Positions 1 to 8,360 of a stretch of DNA of 64,000 nucleotides are shown here, in pieces; the first letter of the stretch is position 1, and every line of letters starts with the position of its first letter. The stretch comes from JAZDLX01 sp964538455. Its GTDB lineage: Bacteria; Electryoneota; Electryoneia; Electryoneales; Electryoneaceae. The translations under genes were made by a program, and so were the position numbers. The notes beneath the pieces were generated by a model. It saw only the letters and a list, made by a program, of their open reading frames with translations. It was not told the DNA's origin and did no database searches. Location: positions 1 to 64,000 of the forward strand of contig CAZIDZ010000010.1 of the NCBI GenBank assembly GCA_964538455.1. The letters run 5' to 3'.

Positions 1-365
1 TTGAAATAGCGCGGCCAGTCGATCTGAACCAGTTGCAGCAGGTGGCCGTCCGGATCGCGGAACTGCACGAATCGTCCTCCCCAGGCGGCCTCCTCCGGCT
101 GTCCCTCGAACGACACGCCTTTGCCCTTCAACTCTCTCCAAGCCGCGTCGATGTCCGCGACCATCAGGTCGAGGATCGGCTCCCCCGACCGGACCGGTTC
201 ACGCTCGCCCCAGGTTTTCAGCCCGATCTCCACGCCGCCGCAATCGAACCCGGCGTAATCGGGGAACTCATATTTCTTGACCAGCCCGAGAATCTGGCCA
301 TAGAACTCGGCCGAACGCGCCAGGTCCGAGACGGTGAATGTCACGTTCCAGATTCGCGAGATCAT
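1..365 (-). CDS. VOC-family (glyoxalase/bleomycin-resistance fold) protein, partial
   Basis: The reverse strand from an ATG at 365 encodes about 121 residues and runs off the left edge of the window, so the C-terminus is missing. The visible part has the repeated beta-alpha-beta plan of the vicinal-oxygen-chelate superfamily: an opening WNVTFTVSDLARSAEFYGQ, a central GGVEIGL, and a late FRDPDGHLLQLVQ, which is the usual end of a glyoxalase-like domain. A GGAGGG ribosome binding site lies 4-5 nt upstream of this ATG. In-frame ATGs at 380 and 377 would overlap that site and are less likely. The family includes lyases, dioxygenases and antibiotic-binding proteins, and the substrate cannot be deduced here. 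Confidence 0.8.
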   Translation of the reverse strand, partial: MISRIWNVTFTVSDLARSAEFYGQILGLVKKYEFPDYAGFDCGGVEIGLKTWGEREPVRSGEPILDLMVADIDAAWRELKGKGVSFEGQPEEAAWGGRFVQFRDPDGHLLQLVQIDWPRYF

Positions 366-493
366 GACACCCTCCATCATCTTTACCGACTCCCGTTGGA
401 AAAGATGACCGTATCAATTCAGGTAAACAAAGTAAGGTCAGGACAGCATGAAATTGTCACTCGGGTCCTTCAGCGGACAAAAGAAGGATCCAG

Positions 494-636
494 GCAGAAA
501 AATGTACCAGGTACAACGGAGACGAATACTCTGTGGTGGTGAGCGTAAATCCGGGACAGTCCCTCTAAAACTCAACTTCTTAGGGACAGTCCCGATTTAC
601 GCAGTTGGCTGAAAAGCACCTGGTACATTTTTCTGC
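494..636. repeat. Nested inverted-repeat element (REP/MITE-like), 143 bp
   Basis: The outer arms are a perfect 19-bp inverted repeat: GCAGAAAAATGTACCAGGT at 494-512 and its complement at 618-636. Inside lies a second inverted repeat, 544-564 against 582-601, with the core GGGACAGTCCC flanked by a CGTAAATC end. Each arm is itself a near-palindrome (TGTACC-A-GGTACA and GGGAC-A-GTCCC), so the element is a set of small hairpins arranged as larger hairpins. This resembles REP/BIME or MITE-type repeats mobilised in trans. No transposase is nearby. A diverged relative of the outer arm occurs at 15639-15690. Confidence 0.75.
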
Positions 637-648
637 GCGCTGCTGTCA

Positions 649-682
649 TGAAACCCGGGTGGGCAAGCCACCCGGGCCACCC
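649..682. repeat. CCCGGG-cored hairpin repeat, copy A
   Basis: The sequence TGAAACCCGGGTGGG, a short spacer, then CCACCCGGGCCACCC forms a hairpin with an ACCCGGGT-type stem. Two further intergenic copies with the same left end (TGAAACCCGGGT) and right end (ACCCGGGCCACCC) but different loops are at 11780-11826 and 31316-31352, so this is a dispersed repeat family. Confidence 0.65.
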
Positions 683-807
683 AAGATCAATGGTTCCCAG
701 ACAGTTAGACAAACACAGCCTCGCAAACTATCTGAGTAGGTTTGTTCGATGAAAGAAGAGGGCAGTTGCCTGTTGACAATTTCCCTCTTTCGTGAATGCT
801 GGGTCGA

Positions 808-2448
808 CTACTTCTTCGGACCGGCGGCGCGTACTTCCGGCGAAACGTCCGGTGCGTATTTCTTGAAATTCTCGATGAACCGCGCGGCGAGCTGGCGGTA
901 GGCGTCGTCGTACTGCTTGCGGCTGGACCAGGAACCTGCGGGGTCGAGGATGTCGTCGGGCACGCCCTTGCACTTTGCCGGGACCTCGAACCCGAACACC
1001 GAATCTTTCTTATAGGGAAGGTCCAGCAATTTCCCGTCCAGCGCGGCATTCAGCAGCGTCCGCGTGTACTTGATGCTGATCCGTTTGCCGACGCCGTACT
1101 TGCCCCCCACCCAGCCGGTGTTCAGCAACCAGCAGTGAACGCCGTGATGCATCACCTTGCGTTTCAGGAGATCGGCGTAAAACGCCGGCGAATGAACCAT
1201 GAACGGCGCCCCGAAGCACGCGGAGAACGTGATCTCCGGTTCTTCGCCGAGCCCCTTTTCGGTTCCCGCGACCTTTGAGGTGTACCCGCTGATGAAGTGG
1301 TAGAGCGCCTGGTCAGGAGTCAGCCGGGCGATCGGCGGCATCACCCCGGAGGCGTCGCAGGTGAGGAAAATGATGTTCTTTGGATGGCCCGCGATTTTAT
1401 CCGGGACAGCATTATCGATGAATTCGAGCGGATAGGACGCGCGTGTGTTCTCGGTCAGGGTGTCGTCGTCAAGGTCGATGTGGCGGCTGACTGGATCGAT
1501 AATCACGTTCTCGAGGATCGTGCCGTATTTCCGCGTGCAGGCATAGATTTCCGGCTCCGCCGTTGCGGAGAGGCTGATCACCTTGGCGTAGCAGCCGTTC
1601 TCGATGTTGAAGATGCCCTCGTCGGACCAGCCGTGCTCATCGTCCCCGATCAACATTCTCGAAGGATCCGCCGAGAGGGTCGTTTTCCCCGTGCCCGAAA
1701 GGCCGAAGAAGAGCGCGCTGGCGCCGTCCTTGCCCACGTTCGCGGAGCAGTGCATCGAAAGCACCCCGTCGAGGGGAAGCAGGTAATTCATCAGCGTGAA
1801 GATGGTTTTCTTGACTTCGCCTGCGTACTGAGTGTCGCCGATCAGGGCGAGACTCTGCTCGAAGTTCATGGCGATAAAGGTGTTGGAGAGCGTCGAGTCA
1901 ATCTGCCGAATGCCTTTGAAATCCGGCGCGATGACCAGGGTAAACTGCGGCACGAACTGTTTGTATTCGTCCGCACTTTTCGGAGCGATCAGCATGTTGC
2001 GCGAGAACAGACTCAACCAGGCGTGCGTGGAAATAATCCTCACGGGCAGACGGTATTTTTCGTCCGCTCCCGCGTACAGGTCCTGCACGAAGAGGTCACG
2101 TCCCTGGAGAAATCCGTTCAAGCGCTGGTGCAACGTGTCGAATTTTTCGGGAGTGAACGGGCGGTTGTACTCCCCCCACCAGATGTGCTCATCGCTCGTC
2201 GCCTCACGGACGATGACCTTGTCATTTGCCGCACGGCTGGTGTGTCCGCCGGTCTCGACAACGACGGGCCCGCCCGCGGAAAGCTTGCCCTCGCCCCGAA
2301 AAACAATCTCCTCGTAAAGCGGTTCCACCGGAAGGTTCCAGTAGACAGCGCGCAGATTCATCAACCCGTGCATCTTGATGCCGTAGTCCGATGCGAGCGC
2401 ACCCGCCTGCCCTTCCGCCGGAGTCCGGATGTTCAGCAGGTTGTTCAC
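808..2448 (-). CDS. pckA: Phosphoenolpyruvate carboxykinase (ATP)
   Basis: Converts oxaloacetate and ATP to phosphoenolpyruvate, CO2 and ADP, the entry step of gluconeogenesis in the cytoplasm. About 546 residues, the normal length for the ATP-dependent family. The kinase P-loop GLSGTGKTTLSADP is followed by GDDEHGW, which carries the metal-binding acidic residues, and the substrate/ADP region TRASYPLEFI is present. The chosen start is the GTG at 2448. It overlaps the aminotransferase stop as GTGA and has GAGGG seven bases upstream, whereas the TTG at 2454 would abut that site. Co-transcription with the aminotransferase suggests a joint role in moving aspartate carbon through oxaloacetate to PEP. 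Confidence 0.96.
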   Translation of the reverse strand: MNNLLNIRTPAEGQAGALASDYGIKMHGLMNLRAVYWNLPVEPLYEEIVFRGEGKLSAGGPVVVETGGHTSRAANDKVIVREATSDEHIWWGEYNRPFTPEKFDTLHQRLNGFLQGRDLFVQDLYAGADEKYRLPVRIISTHAWLSLFSRNMLIAPKSADEYKQFVPQFTLVIAPDFKGIRQIDSTLSNTFIAMNFEQSLALIGDTQYAGEVKKTIFTLMNYLLPLDGVLSMHCSANVGKDGASALFFGLSGTGKTTLSADPSRMLIGDDEHGWSDEGIFNIENGCYAKVISLSATAEPEIYACTRKYGTILENVIIDPVSRHIDLDDDTLTENTRASYPLEFIDNAVPDKIAGHPKNIIFLTCDASGVMPPIARLTPDQALYHFISGYTSKVAGTEKGLGEEPEITFSACFGAPFMVHSPAFYADLLKRKVMHHGVHCWLLNTGWVGGKYGVGKRISIKYTRTLLNAALDGKLLDLPYKKDSVFGFEVPAKCKGVPDDILDPAGSWSSRKQYDDAYRQLAARFIENFKKYAPDVSPEVRAAGPKK

Positions 2449-3662
2449 AGCCAATCCCTCACGAGTTTCCTGTCGCCGATGAACAACTCGTTCGGCGATT
2501 CGGGGTCAATCGCCCACTTGATCCGTTCGACACCTTCCGTGATCTCCTTGACACTTCCGCAAATGGAGAGCCGCAGATGCCCCTCCATGCCGAATTCCTT
2601 TCCGGGAACGGCCACCACCCGCGCCTTCTCGAGCAGGAAATTCGAGAGTTTCACCGAATCCTTTTCATAGGCCGAGAAGTCGGGCAGGCAGTAAAAGGTT
2701 CCTTCCGGAGGGATGATGGTGACGCCGGTAAACCCCCGCAGCTCCTGAAGCATCACATTCCGGTTGTTCTCGAGCGTCATCGTGAGTTGGCGCACCACCG
2801 ACTGCACACCCCGCAGCGCGCCTTCCGCGGCGGCCTGCGAGACGAGCGGAGGGGTAGACGTCGTTTGTGCCTGAACGTTGATCAGGATCTCGACGATTTT
2901 TTTTGGCGCGATGGTCCAGCCGATGCGGAATCCCGTCATCCCGTAGAGTTTACTGATTCCGTTGATCGTGATTACGCGGCTGTCCTCGATGTCCTTCTTC
3001 GTGAACGAGTAGGGATTTGGCCAGGTACGGTTACCGAAGATGAGCTGGTGGTAGATATCGTCCGAAATGAACCAGATGTCCTTGCGCTCGCAGAAATCGA
3101 CGAGTTCCTCGATGAACTCCCGGGAGTAGATCGCACCGGACGGATTGTTCGGGCTGTTGACGATGATCGCCCGGGTGTAGGAGCCGACGACCTGCTCGAT
3201 GTCCTCCATGCGGGGATGAAACGTGCCATCCTCGGGTTTGACGATCACCGGCACGCCGTACATCATTTTCACAATCTCTGGGTAGGAGACCCAGTAGGGC
3301 GCGAGGACGATTACCTCATCCTGGGGATTGATCAGCGTGTAAAGCAGATTCCACATCGCCTGCTTGGCACCGGAGGAGACGATCACGTTTTCCGGGGCGA
3401 CCATGCGGTCGTAATTCTCTTCCGTGTAGCGAATGATCGCCTGGCGCAGGCCCGGGGTGCCCTCGGTAGGCGTGTACTTGACATCCCCCTCCTTGAGCAC
3501 AGCCGCCGCGCCAAGAATGCCCGCGATCGGGGCGCGGTTCTTCGGCTCACCCGCGCCGAGGTGAATCACCGGTTCACCCTTCATCTTCAACACGCGGGCT
3601 TTTTCGTTGAGCGCCAACGTCGCGGAAGGCGGAATCTCCCGCGCAACCTGACTGAGACTCAT
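2445..3662 (-). CDS. Aspartate-family aminotransferase (class I/II, PLP)
   Basis: A pyridoxal-phosphate enzyme of fold type I, 405 residues. The PLP-lysine signature SKLYGMTGFRIGW lies near residue 240, and SPNNPSGAIY provides the Asn that contacts the cofactor. Both match the aspartate/aromatic aminotransferase Ib group, which interconverts aspartate and oxaloacetate using 2-oxoglutarate. The start ATG at 3662 is preceded by GGAGACGGG. Its stop overlaps the GTG of pckA by four bases, so the two are translationally coupled. Substrate preference (aspartate, prephenate or alanine) cannot be fixed from sequence alone. Confidence 0.92.
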   Translation of the reverse strand: MSLSQVAREIPPSATLALNEKARVLKMKGEPVIHLGAGEPKNRAPIAGILGAAAVLKEGDVKYTPTEGTPGLRQAIIRYTEENYDRMVAPENVIVSSGAKQAMWNLLYTLINPQDEVIVLAPYWVSYPEIVKMMYGVPVIVKPEDGTFHPRMEDIEQVVGSYTRAIIVNSPNNPSGAIYSREFIEELVDFCERKDIWFISDDIYHQLIFGNRTWPNPYSFTKKDIEDSRVITINGISKLYGMTGFRIGWTIAPKKIVEILINVQAQTTSTPPLVSQAAAEGALRGVQSVVRQLTMTLENNRNVMLQELRGFTGVTIIPPEGTFYCLPDFSAYEKDSVKLSNFLLEKARVVAVPGKEFGMEGHLRLSICGSVKEITEGVERIKWAIDPESPNELFIGDRKLVRDWL

Positions 3663-3976
3663 ATCCCGTCTCCGGTGCTAAATCCTCATCGCCGGGGTCC
3701 GTTCCGTTGCAGCGCAACTGTCGGATACTGCACGGCGTGGCCCTAAGCTAGTGACATGTCTCACATACCGCAATCGGTGCGCTCTTCGGGATTCCCGCCG
3801 TTCTGAGGAAAGCGGAGCGGTCAAACATCGCATATAGCGCGGAGGAGTTTTCCACGTGTTCGCGACATTGCCACGACGGCAAGAAGCGGCCGAATGGATC
3901 GTCGGCTCGAAACGAGTCGTTGTGCTCATCGTGTAGCTGCAAGAAAGCGATGGCCGCCAACTGGGCCGGAAAAGTT
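3663..3976. other. Spacer between uppP and the aminotransferase; possible gene remnant
   Basis: A 314-base gap on the reverse strand that probably contains the promoter of the aminotransferase-pckA pair, although I see no clear -35/-10 pair. It includes an unassigned 70-codon open frame at 3748-3960. Confidence 0.4.
3748..3960 (-). CDS. Unrecognised small open frame, possibly a decayed gene
   Basis: A 70-residue frame starting at TTG and ending in TAG, with a composition that could be protein (an acidic, aromatic stretch around DDPFGRFLPSW and a CETCH end). I recognise no family, and there is no good ribosome binding site. It may be a remnant of a longer gene or chance. It lies 16 bases downstream of uppP on the same strand. 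Confidence 0.2.
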   Translation of the reverse strand: MAAIAFLQLHDEHNDSFRADDPFGRFLPSWQCREHVENSSALYAMFDRSAFLRTAGIPKSAPIAVCETCH

Positions 3977-4756
3977 TCAGGCGGGAAGCAGGAGCAGTCC
4001 GAGCACCCCCACGATGGCCGTGTACGCGGAAAATCCGTAGAGCTTTCCGCGGCGCAGAACAGCCATCAGTATTCCAATCGCGAGGTAGCCGCTCACCGCA
4101 GCCGTGAGCGTGCCGACCAGCGCGGGTCCCGCGAAGTTGGCCCCCAGATCGGTCAAATCCTTCGCCTCCAGCAAGCCCGCGCCGATAATCGCCGGGATCG
4201 AGAGGAGAAAACTGAAGCGGGCGGCGGTGTCCCGCGACAACCCGGAGAACAGCCCCGCGGAGATGGTGGAACCGCTGCGGCTGATGCCCGGGATGATCGC
4301 CAATCCCTGCATCGTCCCAATCAGCAGAGCGTCAAACGTCCGCACCCTGCCCAGCGAACGCTGGCCCCCGTGAACGCGCTCGGCAAAGAACAGGAGGATT
4401 GAGGTGACGAGCAAGCCGGCAGCGGCGGATCTCGGCGACTGGAAGAGAGACTCGAACGTGTCCTTGAACGCGAAGCCGATGATCGCGGTGGGCACACTCG
4501 CCAGGATCAGCATCCAGCCGGTCCTGCGCCCCTCGCCGCCACGGAAGAACTCAACGATGACTCGGGCAAGATCCCTGCGGAAGTAAACGATCACAGCCAG
4601 CAGCGTCCCGAGGTGAACGGACACCTCAAAGGCGATGTTGCCGCTTTTGACATGCAGCAGGTAATCCGCGAGCACCAGATGCCCGGAAGAGCTGACAGGC
4701 AGAAACTCCGTCAATCCCTGTACCAGGCCGAGAACAAACGCCTTGAGTACGCTCAC
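3977..4756 (-). CDS. uppP: Undecaprenyl-diphosphate phosphatase
   Basis: Integral membrane enzyme (BacA/UppP family, 259 residues) that dephosphorylates undecaprenyl pyrophosphate and so recycles the lipid carrier for peptidoglycan and other envelope polymers. Both family signatures are present: QGLTEFLPVSSSGHLVL near the N-terminus with the catalytic glutamates, and PGISRSGSTISAGL with the essential arginine. Multiple hydrophobic segments follow. The start is a GTG at 4756 overlapping the upstream gene's stop as GTGA, so translation is coupled to the envelope receptor gene before it. Over-expression of this family is known to confer bacitracin tolerance. Confidence 0.96.
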   Translation of the reverse strand: MSVLKAFVLGLVQGLTEFLPVSSSGHLVLADYLLHVKSGNIAFEVSVHLGTLLAVIVYFRRDLARVIVEFFRGGEGRRTGWMLILASVPTAIIGFAFKDTFESLFQSPRSAAAGLLVTSILLFFAERVHGGQRSLGRVRTFDALLIGTMQGLAIIPGISRSGSTISAGLFSGLSRDTAARFSFLLSIPAIIGAGLLEAKDLTDLGANFAGPALVGTLTAAVSGYLAIGILMAVLRRGKLYGFSAYTAIVGVLGLLLLPA

Positions 4757-6801
4757 TCGCCGCCCTCGATCTCTTGCAGATCACCCAGCTTCTCCGGGTC
4801 AAAGAGGGCGCTGTCCGGCTGGACCGGCGGGTAGAGACTGTCCAGCCGTGCTTCGAGATTTTCCTGGATTACGCGCTCTCCGTGGTAAGTCAGCAGCCAC
4901 ATGTTCCTTCCGCTCATCTGCCTGTCGCGGAACCGCTGCATTCCCGCCGCGAGGCTCAGTGAATCGATGTGTGTGGCTCCCTCACCGACGTCCAGCGGGC
5001 CCACCCGCCCCTCGGCAACCGGTTCCAGGAGCAGGCGGGCGGAGTCATAGCCCCGGATATGCCAAGGCGTGACAGTCTCGATCCCCTTCGCCCGCAACTG
5101 ATCGCGCAGCGGAGCCATCTCGCCTTGTGTGCTGTCCAGCCGATAGGGGGCGGTGAAGAGTAGATCCTGGACATATTGCCGCTGCCGGTACAGTTCATCC
5201 GGATCGTACCAGCCGTCGTTGCCGAGGCGGGTTGTCTTGAAATTGTAGAAGGCGAATTGCGGGGCGAATATATGGATGCTCCCCGGGTCGATTGGCAGGA
5301 AAAGTCCATTAAAAACAGACAATTGAATGGCATTACTGTCGATCAAACCGGTCTTGAATTCAACCGTTCGCCGAATGCTGTCCATGCGGGCGTTCCAGAG
5401 CCGCTGAAAACGAGCGCTGTCCCAGGGAGCGATACGGCGCAGTTTGACCCAGTTCATGAGCTGCGGATCGAGGCTGTCTTCGGCGGTCAGTTGCAGGGTG
5501 TCGACAAGAACTGTGTCCACCGATAGAATCTCCCCGGACAGGGAGTCGATGTTCTCCTTACGAACGAAAAGGCGCAGCGAGTCGCCGGGGAACGGCGGCA
5601 TCTCGAATCCCTTCGGTCTCATAATCCCCTTGGCGAGGAGAGTGTCTTCGTACTGCAGGCGAAAACCGAGCGTGCGAATTCTCTGGAACTGACCGGAGAG
5701 GGAGACTCCCTCTTCGGGGAAATACCATTCGAGGGCAAGCAGTTTCGTCGAGTCGCGATCCGCGAGGATGGATCGGAAACCCGTGACGGTTTCCTGCCCG
5801 CGATCGGTGTACGGCGCAACGATCGCGAAGGTCCTCAGCCGCAGGGAGTCGATCGCATACCCGGCGAGGATTTCGCCCTCCCTGCGCCAGTCCGCCTCGG
5901 GTTGAATCGTTGTTGGACCGAGAGCGGTCAGCCCCGGACGGCGCATTCCCGGCAGGATCACCGGTACGCCCGCCGCCTGGGCCTCCACCGCTGCCGCGAC
6001 GACCAACGGTTCGGGACCGGCGGCGATCAACCCCCAGATCCCATCGTTGCGGATCAGGTTTCGGGCCTCCGCCACGGCGAGCGGAGCGCTGTCCGGTGTG
6101 CGGCGCACCTCAAGGTTGACGGCGATGCCGGTGGTTTGCTGAAACTCATCGAGCTCCGCCTGCACTCCCGCCTGAAGCTGGTCCCCCGTACCGCCCTCTT
6201 CCTTTCCCTGTGGGATCAACAGGCCAAGCGTCGGCTGGGAAACCGATGCGGGAAACATCGCCTTCAGTGTATCCTGGGTTTCCGTCGTCCGCGCCAGCAT
6301 CAGCAGGGACCGTGCACGGTAGGCGACAGGTCCATGCAGCAATTCGCGAAGATGTTCGCGTGCGGTGTTCGCCAGTTCGAGTTCGGGCTCGCGGTCCAGC
6401 AGTTCAACCAGGGCTCTCGCCGCCTCGTATCCATCCCCCATCTCCTGGTTCGCGGTCGCCATCAGGTAGTACGCCTGCGCGGCCATCGGACCTTCATCAC
6501 CGTAACGATCGATGACGGCAATGGCCCGTTGAACCGCCGCGAGACCTCGCCCCATGCGCACTTCGCAGCGCCCGGCAAGAAGCTGAGCCGCCCAATTGAA
6601 CCGCCCTTCCGGCTCCGAGGAGAGGTATCCCTCGACGGTGGCCAGAGCCTCGCTGTAATTGCCCGATTCGAAAAGGTCACGCGCCAGGGTCAAATCCGGC
6701 GGCAACGTCTCCTGTGCAACCGCCGACACCGTCTGCATCGCGAGCAGCAGGCAGAGAAACGGCAGCAGACGGACAATTCGGCGAAGATTGCTCTCCATCA
6801 T
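4753..6801 (-). CDS. Exported TPR plus periplasmic-binding-fold protein (LpoA/LivJ-like)
   Basis: About 682 residues. An N-terminal hydrophobic signal (LLPFLCLLLAMQTVSAVAQ) is followed by helical repeats of TPR type (residues about 40-180, with ARDLFESGNYSEALA and MAAQAYYLMATANQEMGD). A type I periplasmic-binding-protein fold begins around 190 (TLGLLIPQ, then a GIWGLIAAGPEPLVVAAAVE turn). This architecture matches LpoA, the outer-membrane activator of penicillin-binding proteins, and amino-acid ABC receptors. The neighbour uppP and an amidase upstream favour a peptidoglycan role, but this is inference. The ATG at 6801 has AGGGG six bases upstream and is preferred over 6822. It follows guaA by 11 bases. 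Confidence 0.75.
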   Translation of the reverse strand: MMESNLRRIVRLLPFLCLLLAMQTVSAVAQETLPPDLTLARDLFESGNYSEALATVEGYLSSEPEGRFNWAAQLLAGRCEVRMGRGLAAVQRAIAVIDRYGDEGPMAAQAYYLMATANQEMGDGYEAARALVELLDREPELELANTAREHLRELLHGPVAYRARSLLMLARTTETQDTLKAMFPASVSQPTLGLLIPQGKEEGGTGDQLQAGVQAELDEFQQTTGIAVNLEVRRTPDSAPLAVAEARNLIRNDGIWGLIAAGPEPLVVAAAVEAQAAGVPVILPGMRRPGLTALGPTTIQPEADWRREGEILAGYAIDSLRLRTFAIVAPYTDRGQETVTGFRSILADRDSTKLLALEWYFPEEGVSLSGQFQRIRTLGFRLQYEDTLLAKGIMRPKGFEMPPFPGDSLRLFVRKENIDSLSGEILSVDTVLVDTLQLTAEDSLDPQLMNWVKLRRIAPWDSARFQRLWNARMDSIRRTVEFKTGLIDSNAIQLSVFNGLFLPIDPGSIHIFAPQFAFYNFKTTRLGNDGWYDPDELYRQRQYVQDLLFTAPYRLDSTQGEMAPLRDQLRAKGIETVTPWHIRGYDSARLLLEPVAEGRVGPLDVGEGATHIDSLSLAAGMQRFRDRQMSGRNMWLLTYHGERVIQENLEARLDSLYPPVQPDSALFDPEKLGDLQEIEGGE

Positions 6802-6812
6802 CACGGTTCCCC

Positions 6813-8360
6813 TCATTCCCATTCCACAGTCGCCGGGGGCTTGCTGGAAACGTCGTAGACCACGCGATTGACCCCTTTGACCTCGTTGATGATCCTCGTC
6901 GACACTCGCCCCAGCAGCTCATGGGGAAGCGGGCTGAAATCGGCAGTCATGAAATCCCAGGTGTCGACGCTGCGCAAGGCGATCACATGTTCGTAGGTGC
7001 GGAAATCGCCCATCACGCCGACGCTTTTTACGGGCAGCAGGACAGCCAGCGCCTGGCTCACCTTGTCATACCAACCCGCGGCTCGAAGCTCCTCAAGGAA
7101 AATCGCGTCCGCTTCGCGGAGGATGGTCAACCGCTGCTCGCTGACCTCGCCGAGGATCCGCACCGCCAGACCCGGCCCCGGGAATGGATGGCGGCCGACC
7201 ACGTCCTCCGGCAACCCGAGCCGCCGTCCGAGCTCACGCACTTCATCCTTGAATAGCTCCCGAAGCGGTTCGATCAACTTCAATTTCATCCGTTCTGGCA
7301 ATCCACCAACATTGTGGTGAGTCTTGATCGTCGCCGACGGTCCCTTGAAGCTGACCGATTCGATCACATCCGGGTACAGGGTTCCCTGCGCGAGCCACGC
7401 CGCACTAGCATGCTCCGACGCTGCCCGCTCGAAAATCTCAATGAAGGTGCGGCCGATGCTCCGGCGCTTCTCCTCCGGGTCCTCGATGCCCTTCAAAGCG
7501 GCAAGAAACCGTTCACGGGCGTCCACCACCTTCAGGCTGACGCCCAACCGCCCCGCCAGAAGCTGTTCGACCTGTGCGCGTTCATCCTTGCGAAGCAGGC
7601 CATTGTCGACGAAAACAGCAATGAACTGCTTTCCGATCGCTTTCGACAGCAGGACCGCCATCACCGACGAGTCGACACCCCCTGAGACCGCCCCGATCAC
7701 CGTTTCCGCGCCGACCTGTTTCCGGACTTTTTCGATCTCGCGCCGCTCGAACGCCTCCATCGACCAGCCGGTTTTCGCACCGGCGATATCGAACAGGAAG
7801 GTACGGAGCATCTCGGCGCCGCGTTCTGTGTGGCGCACCTCGGGGTGGAATTGCACTCCGAACAGACGCCTCGATTTGTCGGCCATCGCCGCAACCGGAC
7901 AGGTGTCCGACCGGGCGACAACCCGGAACCCTTCGGGCAATGTTTCGACTTGGTCGCCGTGACTCATCCAGGTCGTTGACGTCTCCCCGATCGCCTCGAG
8001 CGGCGTATCTTCGGCGTCGATAACTTCAATATCACGGCGGCCGTACTCGCGACTGTCCGAGGGGGTGACATTTCCGCCGAGCTCCCGCGCCATCCAACCC
8101 ATGCCGTAGCAGATGCCGAGCACCGGCAGTCCCAGTTTCAGCAATCCGGGGTCAGCCGTGGGGGCGTTCTGCTCGTACACGCTCGCCGGTCCCCCGGAAA
8201 GCACAATGCCTGCGGGCGACAACGCCTTCACCTCGGCAAGCGGAGCGTCGCAGGGAAAAATCTCGGCATAGACGCCGTGTTCCCGGATGCGGCGTGCAAT
8301 CAATTGCGTGTACTGCGACCCGAAATCGAGCACAGCTATGGCACTATAGGAACCCGTCAT
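6813..8360 (-). CDS. guaA: GMP synthase (glutamine-hydrolysing)
   Basis: Converts XMP to GMP using ATP and glutamine, the last step of guanine nucleotide synthesis. About 515 residues in the standard two-part layout. The class I glutamine amidotransferase domain has the nucleophile in GICYGMGWMA and the His/Glu pair in QFHPEVRHT. The ATP-pyrophosphatase domain has the SGGVDSS loop. The C-terminal dimerisation domain ends in TVEWE, as is usual. The ATG at 8360 overlaps the surE stop as ATGA with GAGGA nine bases upstream. An earlier TTG at 8369 would sit against that site. The gene lies between surE and the LpoA-like gene with no promoter-sized gap. Confidence 0.97.
   Translation of the reverse strand: MTGSYSAIAVLDFGSQYTQLIARRIREHGVYAEIFPCDAPLAEVKALSPAGIVLSGGPASVYEQNAPTADPGLLKLGLPVLGICYGMGWMARELGGNVTPSDSREYGRRDIEVIDAEDTPLEAIGETSTTWMSHGDQVETLPEGFRVVARSDTCPVAAMADKSRRLFGVQFHPEVRHTERGAEMLRTFLFDIAGAKTGWSMEAFERREIEKVRKQVGAETVIGAVSGGVDSSVMAVLLSKAIGKQFIAVFVDNGLLRKDERAQVEQLLAGRLGVSLKVVDARERFLAALKGIEDPEEKRRSIGRTFIEIFERAASEHASAAWLAQGTLYPDVIESVSFKGPSATIKTHHNVGGLPERMKLKLIEPLRELFKDEVRELGRRLGLPEDVVGRHPFPGPGLAVRILGEVSEQRLTILREADAIFLEELRAAGWYDKVSQALAVLLPVKSVGVMGDFRTYEHVIALRSVDTWDFMTADFSPLPHELLGRVSTRIINEVKGVNRVVYDVSSKPPATVEWE

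Larger units (their letters stand above)
366..807. other. Intergenic region dominated by palindromic repeats
   Basis: These 442 bases between the VOC protein and the end of pckA hold no convincing gene. They contain a nested inverted repeat (494-636) and a CCCGGG-cored hairpin (649-682), listed separately. The small open frames here arise from the palindromes and lack a ribosome binding site. I see no tRNA or terminator with a clear T-run. Confidence 0.6.
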
